Shown here one piece after another: positions 52,301 to 64,000 of a stretch of DNA of 64,000 bases (position 1 is its first letter; each line of letters starts with the position of its first letter). Source of the stretch: Termitomyces sp. T153 (lineage: Eukaryota > Basidiomycota > Agaricomycetes > Agaricales > Lyophyllaceae); contig JACKQL020000014.1 in assembly GCA_018296165.2 (NCBI GenBank), positions 806,001 to 870,000 on the forward strand, read 5' to 3'. The notes under the pieces were generated by a model. The model saw only the letters and a list, made by a program, of their open reading frames with translations, made no database searches and was not told the DNA's origin. Position numbers and translations under genes: made by a program.

Positions 52301-54743
52301 TGGTGGTATTCAAAGAAGAGTATTAAAGGAGTACTCTTCAAAAGAGGGGGAGAGTATGCCACAAGGTTCAAATCAACCCTTTGAAGGTAAGGGAAAGGAA
52401 GATCTGGGACATACCAATCCCAAAGCCTACCCTGGAATGGGTGTATGGCCCATGCATGCTACAAGAGTGGAATCAAGTCATAGCTGACCTGACATGACAG
52501 GAAGGAGTAAGAAGATCAACTTGTGAGGATGAAATATATAGAATGGCTATGGAGGATAAAATATCCAAGCCTAGTGACTTCAAATACTTGTGGAAAGAAG
52601 CAAGAGGCAGGATAGTTTGTGGTCTTGCTTGGCTGATCATACCAGACAAATCAGAAATTTATTTGATGGCATTGCATGATAAGTATGCAAAGCCTATACC
52701 ACCTGGAAAGGCAAACAAGAGAGAGCATGGCTCTCCATCAAAGACAGTTGGGGAAAAGTTACAACCTCCCAAGCTGTCAGAAGGTGATATACTGTCCCTT
52801 TGTCAGCAGTAGTACAATGAGTTCCAAGATATTGTCAATGGAACAAAGGAGGAACTTCCTCCTTGGTGCAAAGTAAATCATGAGATAAATCTCATTGATG
52901 AGTCCAAATGGTACTCATACTTCATGCTCAGGTGTCCTAAGTCACTTTAGCAGCAATTGCAGGATAAAATCAACTGCTATGTACAGGCTAAGTGGTGGGA
53001 GCCATGTGCAGCTGACCAGGCTGCACTACTTTTATGCATCCCCAAAAAGGATGGATCCCTGTGGACAGCATTAGATGCTTGTTAGTGCAATGACAATACC
53101 ATTAGGGATGTAACACCCTTACTAGACCAAGAGGTCATTAGGGAGGATGTGGCTTGTGCACCAGTAAGGTTAAAGATTGACCTCACTGATGCATATGAAC
53201 AAGTGAGGATATGTACATCAGATGTACCTAAGACTGTGTTTATGACATTACTGGAACATATTGCAGTAATATCATGCAGATTGGTGACTGTAATGCACCA
53301 GCCACATTCCAATGCCTAATGATGTCCATCTTTAGAGAAGTCATTGGCAAGTGGATGCATGTTTATTTAGACAATATATTTGTCTTCTCAGACTCCATCA
53401 AGGAACACAAGCAGCACCTCAGAGTAGTCTTTGAAAGACTACAAAAAAAAACAAGCTCTAACTCAAATGGAAGAAGTGCAAGCTCTATGCTAAGTGCATA
53501 GAGTACCTCAGCTATGTAATCAACTGCAGAGTATATACCCTGACATAGAGAAGTTGAATAGGATCCAGGAGTGGTGCACTCCTAGAACCTACAACAACAT
53601 CCAATGGTTTGTTGGGCTGGTGAATTACATTGGGAATTTTCTGCCTGATGTATCTGTGTACACTGGGCCATTAATGGCCATGATGCAGAATGGATTGCCA
53701 TTTCATTGGTGACCCATCCACCAATGGTGTTTCAACATGATCAAGTGGATCAGTGCCAAAACTTCAGTCATATGCCCAATTGATCCTCAATACAAGGATT
53801 CTATTTGGTTGATCTGCAATGCCTTGAAGACAGGTGCCAGAGCAATCTATGGACAAGGACCAAGCTGGCAGAAGTGTTGGCCAGCAGGATTCATGTCCCC
53901 AAAGTTCACTAACACACAGCAAAATTATACTGTGCATGAACTTGAAATGCTGGCTATCTTAGAAGACCTCCTCAAATGGGAGGATAAGCTTCTTGGATCT
54001 AAGATCCATGTGATAATGGATCATAAGGAGAGCTCAATAAGGTAGCAGACTGTTTATCCTGCTACTTTGAGAGCAATTCTCCATGGGATATACACTATGT
54101 CTATGACTACACATATACAGATGCTTGTATCAACCCAGAGGGGGATGATCTGCCCCCTACATGCATACAGGAAATGCAAGTGCAACTGGATCCAATATGT
54201 GCTCTCCACAATGGACCTAGCTCTGGACACAGACAAATGCACAATTGTCACAAAATTTGTGATGAGGAAGCACACATACTGGCCACCAGTAATGACAGCT
54301 AGGGAAACTCAGCCCATGCTCAACATGGGTCTGATATGTTGAGGGATAAGATTAATATGTCTCTTGGAGAAGCCATTCTAGGAATGGCCCAGTTTTTTTT
54401 CAACCCTGAGATAGGACAGATGGGGAATTCCTCTGTTGAATTCAATCCTTATATAGCAAAGACAAGCTCTTTGCAGAAATCATGACTCAACCAAAGGACT
54501 ATAAGTCCTTTTGTATCCAGGACAAGTTGATCTGGACTACCAACATCTTGGGCCATGAGGTATTTTGTATACCTTGTGATTGAGAGTTGGTGACTGGTGT
54601 AATTGAGCAAGCACACAATGTAATGGGGCATTTTGGTGCCCAGAGAACAATAGAGTACATTCATCATTGGTATTGGTGGCCAACAGTGGTTGCAGATGTG
54701 CATGCATTTTGTACTACTTGTCAGCTGTGCCAGTGGGTGAAAG
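49380..54743 (+). pseudogene. Element A: decayed Ty3/gypsy gag-pol, truncated in integrase, split by a solo LTR
   Basis: Domains appear in gypsy order on the plus strand in broken frames. Gag: FSKLEDWLMSICLFYAVAQY, then MAMFPDEFTICEQFLEGIPS (49390-50070). Zinc knuckle: CYKCWKAEHFAHKC at about 50177-50218. Retropepsin: WDLGSTTFGI near 50630. Reverse transcriptase: LKIDLTDAYEQVRI at about 53170-53210, then MHVYLDNIFVFSDS at about 53357-53400. RNase H: FTNTQQNYTVHELEMLAILE near 53905-53965. Integrase HHCC finger: HNVMGHFGAQRTIEYIHHW to CTTCQLCQW, ending at 54740. Sequence stops being element A exactly at 54743, where a minus-strand LTR begins. The solo LTR at 50837-52027 interrupts it in the protease-RT linker. 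Many in-frame TAG/TGA stops and YLDN in place of YLDD show it is dead. Confidence 0.88.
50837..52027 (-). mobile_element. Solo LTR, copy 3 of the TGTCA...TGACA family, nested in element A
   Basis: Same LTR family as 3327-4445 and 6280-7555, on the minus strand, 1191 bp. Its plus-strand ends are TGTCAGGTTTT and GGTTGTGATA (TGATA where the others have TGACA). An exact target duplication, ACAAT, flanks it at 50832-50836 and 52028-52032. The retroelement reading frame stops at the left flank and resumes at the right flank (NMVVGIPF...HKVLLDFAND). Unlike copies 1 and 2 it has lost almost all CpGs, with TG or CA at those sites, so it is the oldest of the three. Confidence 0.92.
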
Positions 54744-54950
54744 TGTAATGTTTCTGTAATGGGTCATGCAGCTTACTGTTCACACATTGTAAGTCAACAC
54801 AAGTCAATAGTTCTATCTATGATGTATGAAGTAAGGTGCTGCCTTATGTAAGTACTAGTAAGATACTTTTAGGGATAGCATCACATGACACTATCAGTGT
54901 AATAAGATAATAAATAATATATGTATGCAAGTAACAGGTGCTCCATTACA
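54744..54950 (-). mobile_element. 0.2-kb LTR, copy 2: 3' LTR of element B
   Basis: Read on the minus strand it runs TGTAATGGAGCAC...CATTACA (207 bp), with intact 7-bp inverted ends. It matches the plus-strand copy at 47250-47459. On its upstream side in minus orientation lies a purine run, AAAAGGGGGG, as expected for the polypurine tract next to a 3' LTR. On its other side element A's integrase is cut off abruptly. Confidence 0.8.
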
Positions 54951-54952
54951 TA

Positions 54953-54962
54953 CCCCCCTTTT
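54953..54962 (-). other. Polypurine tract of element B
   Basis: The minus strand reads AAAAGGGGGG, then TA, then the LTR start TGTAATGG. A polypurine tract just upstream of the 3' LTR primes plus-strand DNA synthesis in LTR retrotransposons; its placement fixes the orientation of element B as minus. Confidence 0.7.
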
Positions 54963-55223
54963 GAGTCCATCAATGGACTCACTTTTACACACAGCTAAAG
55001 TCAAAGAATAAAGGAGTGGGATACAGCATCCCACCCAAGAGCATGCACTGGAATTTGCATGCAAATTCCTATGTATATTTAGTAGTAGGATCAACCAATC
55101 CTACATGGATGAGTTTACTTTAGTGCAATGTCCAACTGCGCTGAGTGTATGATATGGGCCACTCAAGCCCATGGACAATTTATCAATTTTTTTGTGATGA
55201 GCTACATTAGTAGCTCACCCTGC

Positions 55224-58200
55224 TCATTCATCTATCTTCGAGGCCTCTGCTTTCTTGTTGCTCATGATGTCTGTCCAGTGCTTCAATACAGCATTAGCTA
55301 TATCTCTGGAGCCATTGGTTCTAGCTTCAGGGGCAGTAGGAGTAGCAATATTAGTTGCTACTGCTGCCTCCATAGCACTGGGGGTGACTTGTGGGGTTGT
55401 TGCTGGTTGGATGGTTGTGGGCACCATAGAATTATTGGCATATTCCAGCTCCATGGACTTCTCTGAGGGTGTGTCATTGGAGGATGCACCAGAGCTTGAT
55501 GGTGGTGGGTTAGCAGTGGATGTGGCCACAGCTACTGACAACAATGGCCCCTCCTCAGTTGGGGCTGCACTTGTGGTGGGAGCCACTAATGAGGGCTTCC
55601 TGGCAGTGGCTTGTGAGGCTCTCACAACTCCTACTGGTCAGTGCACAAGATGGGTGAAGATACCATCCTCACCAAAGCACAGCCACTCAAGTGTGGTAAG
55701 AGGAGAGTGCCCTCTGCTCTCATGAATCTGAAGGAGCATGCAGAAGCACTCCCAGTCATCAGCAGTGGGGATGTACCACCCATTATATCCTGGTAGGGGA
55801 GGGGGTACTCTGATAGTCTGGAGTTGACAATGACATACATTGTTGACTCAATAATGCTCCCAGTCTAATAATGATCAAGAAAGCATATACCAAAGGTATA
55901 CATGTGATTCACCCAGGAGGGAGGCACACAATTTGCTAGGAGGTGACATATCACCTCCATCTCACTTAAGTTAGTAATTTGTGTAGGCAGCACTTGCAGC
56001 CTATGCAGAGTGAAGGTGTGGGATGTAATACCATCAAATTCCCCTACACCAGATCAGTAGTTGTCTACTACCTCTTGATAAGGACATGGTTGGGTAACCA
56101 CCATGACAAACAGCCTCATATAGGCCATTTGTGTGTGTGGAACAGTTGGGGCTAGTGCTTAACCCAAAATGTAACTGAAGACTGATTGTTGGTCTATGTG
56201 CAAGGAGGCATCAATAGCCACACCTGAGTACAGGTTCTGTGAACCTGGGTGGCCATGGTGCATGATGTACTGTGCCCATGCTTCAATGTCAAAGTGGCAG
56301 CTGATTGGGACTTGAGTAAGTCCCACACTCTGTATATTGTTATTGGTACAGCCAAGCATGGCTGACAACTGTGAAGGGAGGGGGACTGGTACCCAATTGG
56401 GGTCCTCCTTAGGCAGAGTTGTTTCCAACTCTGCTGAACTTAGCTCCATAGCCCACCTCATTGTGCAGTCTCTCAATGGTGGAGCTGTGAAAAAGGAGAT
56501 TTGATGGAATTCCTGAAGGAGGAGAGTGGCATGAATCCTTCTGCTAACCCAAATGAGTTTGAGGATCAGGCAAATCTGCTCTAGATTCATGGGCATCCCT
56601 CAAGGAGCCCACTTGTAAAGTAATTTGTAGCATGGAGATATATGAGATATCCCCACAGATTCAGTGAAGCAGGCAAAAACTGCTTCATCACCAACAAAAA
56701 CTGCATTGGTCATTAGTGACCAGTAGAAGTTGGGGTGCAGCATACCCCAGAAGTCATTCTGGTGCTCAAAGCACCCACAAATCAAGGTTGTGTCCCAGCC
56801 ATCTAGTAGGTAGCTGGGCACTGTGTCATTCAGATGTGCAAGGTTCAATTTGGACTTCTCAGCATCAATGGCTGATAGCCATTTGGCATTAGCATTGTGC
56901 TGCTTCTTGCAATGATGCTCATTAGCATTGTTGTCTGAGTCACTATCCAGAATACATTGTTTAGACATAAGCACACTGTCATCCTCATCATTGCTACTCA
57001 AGTCAGGTGCCATTGGGGGACCTGCCATTGCTCAGGCAGCTGCTTGCTGGGTGACAAAGGATTCTTTGTCATGTGGGTCTCTATGCACTGTTGGCCTAAA
57101 CTCCTAAGGGAGCATGCCAGGCATAACATAGGTCCTTGACTTGAGGAACTCAATAATACCAGCTTCTGCTTCTTGAGGAACATTAGCCAGAAAGGCAATT
57201 GTTGTGGTGACAACCATAGAGTTGTCTGCTTCTATTACCATGGCAGAAGACTGCCCAGTGCCAGCTTTCTTTGTGGAGGGCTTTGAAGTTCCCTTCTTTG
57301 TTGCTGCTGGTTTTGGCAGCTTTACTTTAGCTGCCACTGGCTTGGATGGCCCAGCTGAGGACAAGGCTGCCTTGAAATCTGGGCACTTGTCTGTCCTCTG
57401 GTCATTACCAGCAGGCATAATATCATCATAGGGCACAAGTGGTGCCATCTGGGTTGAGAATCCCTCAACAAATACAGAAGGTTTGGTACAAGTCTTCTTC
57501 ACTTCTGGAGAGTTAGGAGGGGTTGCTATCCTCTTCCCCTTTCTAAATACTGCATGGAAGAGGTCTGCACAAGCCTTATCCCTTTGAAATTGCACAACAT
57601 CAAGTTCATTCAGAACTTGAGCCAGTGTCAACTGAAATATTGGATTATCAAGGATGTCAGCACCAACATCCTCTGGAACTCCAGCTTCATGAAGCTGCTA
57701 GAGTAGGTGAGCAATCTGCTCATTTGCAGCAGTCAAAGGCTCAGGCTCTTTTGCTTTGCTCTTGCCCTTCTCCTTTGCAGAGAAGTGTTGCTTGACTGCC
57801 TTCCAGGTGGTCAATGGGGGAGTGTTACTCCCCTGTGCCAGTGTGGGCAGCAATGTTGCAGTTGCCTTGTCCTTTCCTTTACTAGTTGAGGCAACTGTAG
57901 GTTGCTCTGATGCACTTGATGATGTTGAGGGCACATCTGACAAATGCATTCTAGTAGGCAACAGCAGATACAACTGCTGTGGAGGTGCTACCAACTGCAT
58001 CAGAGCTGTGATTAATTCTGGGCTGTTGTAATCCACCTCCATCACATCAGCTGTTAACACTGCAGGGACTGAGATCCCTACCTGCAACAACATAGTGGCA
58101 GGTTATCACTGACCTGCCATGCCTCTGGTATGGCTGGGACTAGCCACTGGAAGCCATAGCAAACTGTGGCATCACAAATTTCTGGAACTCCTGGGACCAC

Positions 58201-58723
58201 ACTAGTTGTGTGGCCACAGAGTATCCAAAGTTGAATTGAAGGGAGGCCAGTGGTCCCCCATGTCCTCTTCCTGCTCCTTGAGGGGGGGTTGAAAGTCCCC
58301 CAAGTCCTCTGCCTGCTCTGCCTTGTTGAGGGGGCAAACCCCATCCCCTTGCTGGAAACTGCTGCATCACCACAGCATAGCTTGGTGGAGCTACATCTCC
58401 TGAACTATTGGTGCACCCCCACTTGTGGGCCTCATGTCCCTTTGAGCTGGGGCTGCTCTTCTCACTGTTGGGGGTGCTATGTCCCCCAGCACCAAGCCTC
58501 CTGCCAACACAGCAAAGCCTCCAAAGCCAGAGAGCAAACTACTTCCTGACCCTCCTCTTCTTGAGTTCTGTCCAGAGCTCAATGAATAACCTGGCAGATC
58601 TATATCTGCCTTGCCTGGCCATTTCTTTTTCTTGCCCATGGGGCAAGGATTCAGCCCTCTCTGCAATGTTGGCACATAGCACCAACAATGGGTAAGAAGA
58701 CAAAGTCTGGTTGGACTTTGCAC
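55224..58723 (-). pseudogene. Element B: decayed extra ORF between integrase and 3' LTR
   Basis: Four open fragments on the minus strand, broken by stops and frameshifts, appear to be one former coding region. They include KKKKWPGKADIDLPGYSLSS (about 58600), RGLGGLSTPPQGAGRGHGGP (about 58290), FKAALSSAGPSKPVAAKVKL with a Lys-rich stretch (about 57350), an acidic segment (DLSSNDEDDSVLMSKQCILD, about 56980), LLDGWDTTLICGCFEHQNDF (about 56800), and a Ser/Thr/Pro-rich part near 55300-55600. I do not recognise the family. Its position, same strand as the integrase remnant and ahead of the polypurine tract, suggests an accessory ORF downstream of pol, but insertion of an unrelated element there is also possible. 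Confidence 0.5.
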
Positions 58724-58789
58724 TCAGCCAAAAAATTGGCTGGCTTAATCATTGATGGCTGCTGGCATGTGACTTCTAAGGCTAAGTCA

Positions 58790-59890
58790 AGTTAACTTAG
58801 ACCTTCTAGCCAACTGCACAGGGCACCATATGCCCTGCAGCTCCAAATACCTGTCAAGGGCCTCAAAGTCCTTGCATGTTCTGAGGGACTCCCAAGTGGT
58901 GTCCTCTAGACTCTAGCAAACCTTGAACTCAAGGTTCTTACCCTTCCAACAATGACCTATCAGGTCATTGACAAACCATTTTTGTTTGTCCAGGGCACCA
59001 AAGATGTAAGGCTCTGGTGTTGCCCTATTGGGAAACAAAGCATTGTTGCTGGCCTTATCAGGGAACAGCAATGACACATGAAACTTAGGATAAATCCTTC
59101 AGTCCTGGAGTGCCATTGGCAACTCCAACATGTACTTGGAGGTCTCACTATAGGCTTCCACAATTCTATATGGCCCAACTCACTTAGGACAGAGTTTCCT
59201 TGCTCTGCCTTTTGGTAGGTTGAGGTTTTTTGTTGAAAGGTACACTAGTGCACCTTTCTCTAGTTTGGGGTCAGGCCTGCAACATGAATTGGCCAGACAT
59301 GTTTGAAAGACACATGTCTTGATAATTGCATTGTGCACTGCTGCCAAGTTCTCCAGAGCTTGGCAGGCAAACTGTTGGCAAACTGTTGGATTCCTTTTAA
59401 AATTGCAGTATCTGCCCTAATCTCTCATATTATGGAAGGCATGTATCCACTATTCAACTCAAATGGTGCATCCCATGGTTGTCTCCAAGATGCTTGCATT
59501 TATTGCCAACTCCATTAAGTCAATTCAACTTGACCAGTCCTTTTGGTCTGGTTGTACCACAGTATGCAGAATCTGACCAACATTGATAAGACCCATTTGT
59601 TGCTGAGCACCATTTTTGGCATTTTGGACTTAGAGCCAGCTGATTATTTTGATGTGGTACAAGGCACAATACTCAGCATGTGAGGCCTAGCCCCAAGGTC
59701 TGGAACAATGTAGCCTTTGCATGGGACTCCAGCAACCACAAGACTTACTGATCACAAGGAACATCATGTGGAGTCTGGACTTTAGGTCTAGAACAGCAAG
59801 GCCAAGAACTTTCTTAGCAACAATTGTTAGCAAGTCCTTGGCAACAGCATGGCTTTCTTCCCCCATATATGGACATATTGCCATCTGCAT
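58790..59890 (-). pseudogene. Element B: gypsy integrase C-terminal part with GPY/F and chromodomain-like end
   Basis: Minus-strand fragments in gypsy order: LMELAINASILETT and NPTVCQQFACQALENLAAVH (about 59320-59520), RPDPKLEKGALVYLSTKNLN (about 59220-59280), VGPYRIVEAYSETSKYMLEL (GPY/F module, about 59115-59175), RIYPKFHVSLLFPDKASNNA (about 59030-59095), then WFVNDLIGHCWKGKNLEFKV and TTWESLRTCKDFEALDRYLE (about 58860-58985), which resembles the chromodomain-like end of such integrases. Stops break it. Farther right the catalytic core is barely readable and element B seems 5'-truncated near 59900-60000. Confidence 0.78.
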
Positions 59891-60755
59891 AATTTCTTAC
59901 TTATCATTTTTCTTGTTGAGCTTACAAACATACTTGAATGGCATCTACACTTCGGGTATTGACATTGGACTTGCTCTTTTTGGGACTTATTTGCAATTAT
60001 ATGCCACATAGACTTTGCTTATATTTTTCCCTTAGTTACAGATTGATGCCTTGTATGAACCATAACATGTTGGCAGATGCTGTTGCTAGTGGCAATTATT
60101 TGCTTACTTCCCCATACTATACTTTTGAACAGTATAAATACTGCCTGTACATAAACACTACACCATTAAATCCAACCTCCTCAAATTGAACTCTTTAATC
60201 TCTTAGCCTACCAGCTTGAGATTTCATTTTGCCTCTATGCTTACTCTATTCCTCACTCTCCCTTAACAATGACTTAGCAACAAGTCTTGCCAACCTTGAC
60301 TTCAACTTAGTGTGGTACTGACTGTGAGTGCCCTTAGCAATTATCTTGATTTAGCAATGCTAGCAACTGTGGTTAGTGATTAGTTTGCATTTGTCCTCTG
60401 TTCAGTATCTTTATTTGCCATATCCCCTCCCATTCTATCCAACTATTCAACTCCTATTTCACCACTAAAGTTTGCTTTGCCTTAGCAACATATTTGTCTT
60501 CATTAGTTCTATTCCATCAGCAACTTCTTGTCACCAGCTAGCAATTTAAGCTAGCAATAGTAATGCTTTCTCCTTCACACTTAATCACTCTACTTGCTCT
60601 TGTTTTCTGGGATGGTTACTGACTCACCCTCAACTATTAACTTCCTACTGCCAGCTACCCTATCTAGTGACTAGTGTTAGGTTCTCTTTCTAGGTTTTCT
60701 GCATGGCACTAGGTGGCATAGGAGCACATCATTTTGGAGCCCACCACAAGGGACA
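59891..60755. other. Junction of element B and element C; possible LTR or leader of C
   Basis: No coding sequence. A TATA-like TATAAATA at 60133-60140 and the compact AT-rich pyrimidine sequence after it could belong to the 5' LTR or leader of element C. I could not define LTR ends or a primer-binding site with confidence. Confidence 0.35.
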
Positions 60756-63700
60756 TTGAAGTTAACCATTCTGTCAGAAACCAGAGCTCAAGCAAAACAT
60801 TGCTTGGGAAACCCTTACCCCAGTCTTCCTTTTCAACTGCTCAGCATTCTTTGCCAGCAACCCATCCTTGACCTCTTGCCAACAAACTCAAAACCACTAG
60901 AAACCTTCATGACATTAGCAAGATCCTTGCTGATTTTCCAGGTGCCTTTATCAAAAGTTTTCTTGACACATCTCTTTCAGCTTTGACCCCTACTGACTCT
61001 ATCTTCTTCCCAGAAGCCCAATCTATCCCTGCCTCACCAACTAATCCCCTTCCCCCACCAATTTCAACAATTGCAAATATGAACAATGACCCTGCTACTT
61101 GGCATGCTAGAATGCCACTGTGCAACAATACTACTATGCCTAAATGGAATGAGAGTTGCCCTAGAGAACTTCCCCAATACTTTAAGGAACTGGAATATCT
61201 TTTTGCTGATGGCAGCATTGCTGATGACACCCAGAAAAAGGAATATGTGGCTTGATATGTCTTTTATAACATGGCAGAAACCTGGCTTGGCTTATCTGAA
61301 TTTGGCAACAATATTGTCATCAGCAACAATGCTCCCTGACCTTATACTTACTAGGAATGGAAGGTGGCAGTGCTCAGGTTGTACCCTGGTGCTGACACTA
61401 GTGCTTGTTACAACCTTGGCAACCTCAAATGACTTGCCAACCAGACCTTTAACAGTGGCTTAGCAACTTTGGGCAGATTCTCTGACTATTACCAGGATTT
61501 TCAACATATTGCTAGATAGTTACTTGCTAACAGTAACTCTACTGCAATGAGGAACACTGCTTATTCCAACAAGGTATCCCTATGTTGCTATGGTCCAAAA
61601 TTGTTTGCTGACTCAAGATCACTCTTCCTGACCACCATCCTAAGGACCCTTACAATGTTGATCAAGTCTTTGAGGGTGCCAAGTGGGTTTTGAAGAGCAC
61701 AGACACCTCTATGACCAAAACCAGCAATGGCACCAGCAGTATTTCTTTGTCATTGCCAGTCATTAATGCACTAGCTTCCCTATTGCCTATGCCTAAGTGG
61801 GAAACCTTGGAATTAGCAACAACCACAGCAATTGTCAGTGCCTTGGAATGTTTGGAAGCCCTCTTAACCAACAGTAATGCTCAACCTTGTCAGCAGTTCA
61901 CCAATAGCACTTGCCACTTCTGTGGTGAAACAGGTCACACCATAGTCCAGGGCACTTGTATGAAACTAGAGCAAATAATTCAACAGGGTAAGATTTGTCA
62001 CAATGCTGAAGGCAAGATCATCCTACCATCTGGTGCTATGATCCCCAACTATTTTGGCAAGCAACTTTATATGGAACATATTGAGAAATGGCACAGGCTT
62101 AACTCAGGACAAATCATTACTGGCAGACTCTCTTCCAACTCTAACCCAGACCCAGACCAAGCAGCTATGCAGCAGTTGCTAATTCATAAGGTAATGCAAC
62201 AGGATGTTGCCATGGGCTGAGCATTAAGCAAGGAAGAATGGATTGAGGTGTTGGAATGCAGACTCTTTGCACTCAAGCAATCTGGTAAAAAGTTTGATGG
62301 TGTATAAATTCCCTGCACAGCATATCAACCAGCAAATGATACCCCCAAGGCAGCACCCTCAACCAGTGACACTTCAGCAACTCCATCACCTTCTAATTCT
62401 ACTCCAGCTCCTGCTGCTAAGCCTGCAGACAAAGGCAAAGCACCTAAATGAAATGTTGCTAACAAACAACTGCCTGTCACTAAAGAACCCATTGCTCAGC
62501 CTCCCATCCATCTGTTTTCTAGCATCCCTGGTTGCTATGCCCCTCCCACTAATAGGAATTTTGCTGCACCCAACAGGACTAATGACAGCACCTATTGAAC
62601 TATGCCACCCATCTACAATATTGAACAGTCTAAGGCAGTCTTTGAGCAGGTTTTAAGTACCAAGGGCACAGTATTGGTTGGCAAGCTTTGCTCAGTATCC
62701 CACGACATCAGAAATCAATTTAGGACAGCAGTTATGCCTAAATGACTTGTAGGCACTAGCGCTAATATAGTACAGGACCCCAGCAACATTTTCAAAGATA
62801 TTTTGCCAATGTTTGCTATTGAAGAACCCCAGTTTTCACTTGGATCTAATGCAGATACTGCTAATGGACTTACCTCAGATAAGGCACCTCTTGCATATGT
62901 CAACCCCATTGAAGCATACATTGATTTGCTATCCCATGGAGAAGAGCCTGTGGTGCTCACTGTTGCTAAGGATTTCCAATCACTTTGTTCTGTCATGATG
63001 CTGATTGATAACAAAGAGGAAGTGGAATGCATCCATGATAGCAGCTCCCAGATTATTTCAATGTCCATGGAAATTGCTAGAAACCTTGGGCTATCCTATG
63101 ACCCCAACATTCTGTTGAATATGTAGAGTGCTAATGGCACCATGGATCAATTGCTAGGACTTGCTCATAATGTACCTTGCACTATTGGCAACATAACAGT
63201 TTATTTCCAAATTCATGTTTTATGGTCTCCCACCTACAACATTCTTCTTGGACACCCTTTGATGTTTTAATTCAAAGTGTGGTCAACACTCTTAGCAATG
63301 TCAAGACCACTATAACAATCACAGACCCCAACACTGGCATGCAGCACACTATTCCAACCTTTCCACATGGTAAATCTAAAAGAAACAACCACCAAAATGT
63401 TTGCTTTGAGACTGAAGCACCCTGCTGCTTTTATTGCCAAAGACATTAACAAAAACCATAACAACATGGCAGTTGTTATCAGCTATGATCATTCAACTGG
63501 TCTAGTGACTTGTATAGCTTCTTGTGATTTGGACAAAGACATTGTACTTACCAATTCTAACACACAGACAAATCCCACTCTAGCATATCTATATGCTACT
63601 GCCAATGACCTTTTTGAATTTTCTCTTCTGCCTTGCTCATATCTTGTTTCCACTGATACATCTAATCCTTTGATCCTTGGACAGACTTTGCTTTTTGATA

Positions 63701-64000
63701 CAAACAATACAAACACTACCCCCACCTATGTTAACATTTCTTTCCCCACTCAAATTGTTGCTAATGAACCCCCTAAGTGAAAAGGAGTCCAGGTAAAGAA
63801 GAAATACAAGCCAGTTGCTATGAAAACCAAATCAGTCACCAGTCAGGTCAGTGAAGACTTTCAAATTGAGCAACATATTATTGGAAACCCATTAGCAACA
63901 ATGCCTCCACTCAACCCTAATCCTCCACCATTTGTCCCAACACAGCAATTCACTAGCAAACAACAAGCAAAACTTGTCAAAGACCACAACACAGGCTTTC
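60756..64000 (+). pseudogene. Element C: decayed Ty3/gypsy gag-protease (runs off right edge)
   Basis: Plus-strand fragments follow a common agaricomycete gypsy layout. Gag: KWNESCPRELPQYFKELEYL (about 61140-61200), ASACYNLGNLK and FSDYYQDFQHIAR (61395-61520). Zinc finger: CHFCGETGHTIVQGTC with the usual following IIQQGKICHNAEGKIILPSG (61912-62035) and EKWHRLNSGQ. Protease-like: ECIHDSSSQIISMSMEIARN (about 63025-63085), then LLGLAHNVPCTIGNITVYFQ and YNILLGHPL. The active site that is normally D-S/T/P-G reads DSSSQ, so the glycine is lost. Stops occur at several places. Reverse transcriptase, if any, is beyond the window. Confidence 0.82.

Overview
This is nuclear DNA of a filamentous basidiomycete, most likely a mushroom-forming agaricomycete (inference). 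The evidence is dense short introns (about 45-78 nt, GTRNGT donors, CTNA-type branch points), fungus-specific genes (DASH subunit DAD1, a PKC1 with HR1-C2-C1-C1-kinase order) and retroelement families typical of Agaricomycetes. Exon coordinates were read by hand from splice signals; for most genes the reading phase closes exactly across all exons.

Layout. 1-2190: a 2-oxoglutarate oxygenase (cut by the left edge) and a POLE4/Dpb3-like histone-fold protein. 2191-11679: an AT-rich, almost CpG-free block with two solo LTRs of one family (each with a perfect 5-bp target duplication), one of them inside a decayed gene. 11680-45845: a gene-rich, CpG-containing island with SGF29, translin, SEN1, ALG11, a small membrane protein, DHX37/ECM16, an F-box-like protein, a hypothetical gene, DAD1, PKC1, an unknown acidic protein, an endosulfine (Igo1 type) and POLA2. 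45846-64000: a second CpG-poor block built from at least three decayed Ty3/gypsy-type elements: A (+), B (-) and C (+). A third copy of the solo LTR is nested in A, and a 0.2-kb LTR family appears in both orientations.

The genes form no single pathway. They are core functions: chromatin and replication (POLE4-like, SGF29, POLA2), RNA (SEN1, DHX37, translin), N-glycosylation (ALG11), cell-wall and nutrient signalling (PKC1, endosulfine) and kinetochore (DAD1). Several are head to head with short shared intergenic regions.

The most notable observation is a tandem duplication of the divergent translin/SEN1 promoter module at about 14.2-16.3 kb. Each copy kept one working gene and lost the other: the left copy keeps translin and a frameshifted SEN1 5' end, and the right copy keeps SEN1 and a translin exon 1 whose ATG is now ACG. 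The second is a datable nest of LTR insertions: the older copy has lost its CpGs while the younger copies keep them.
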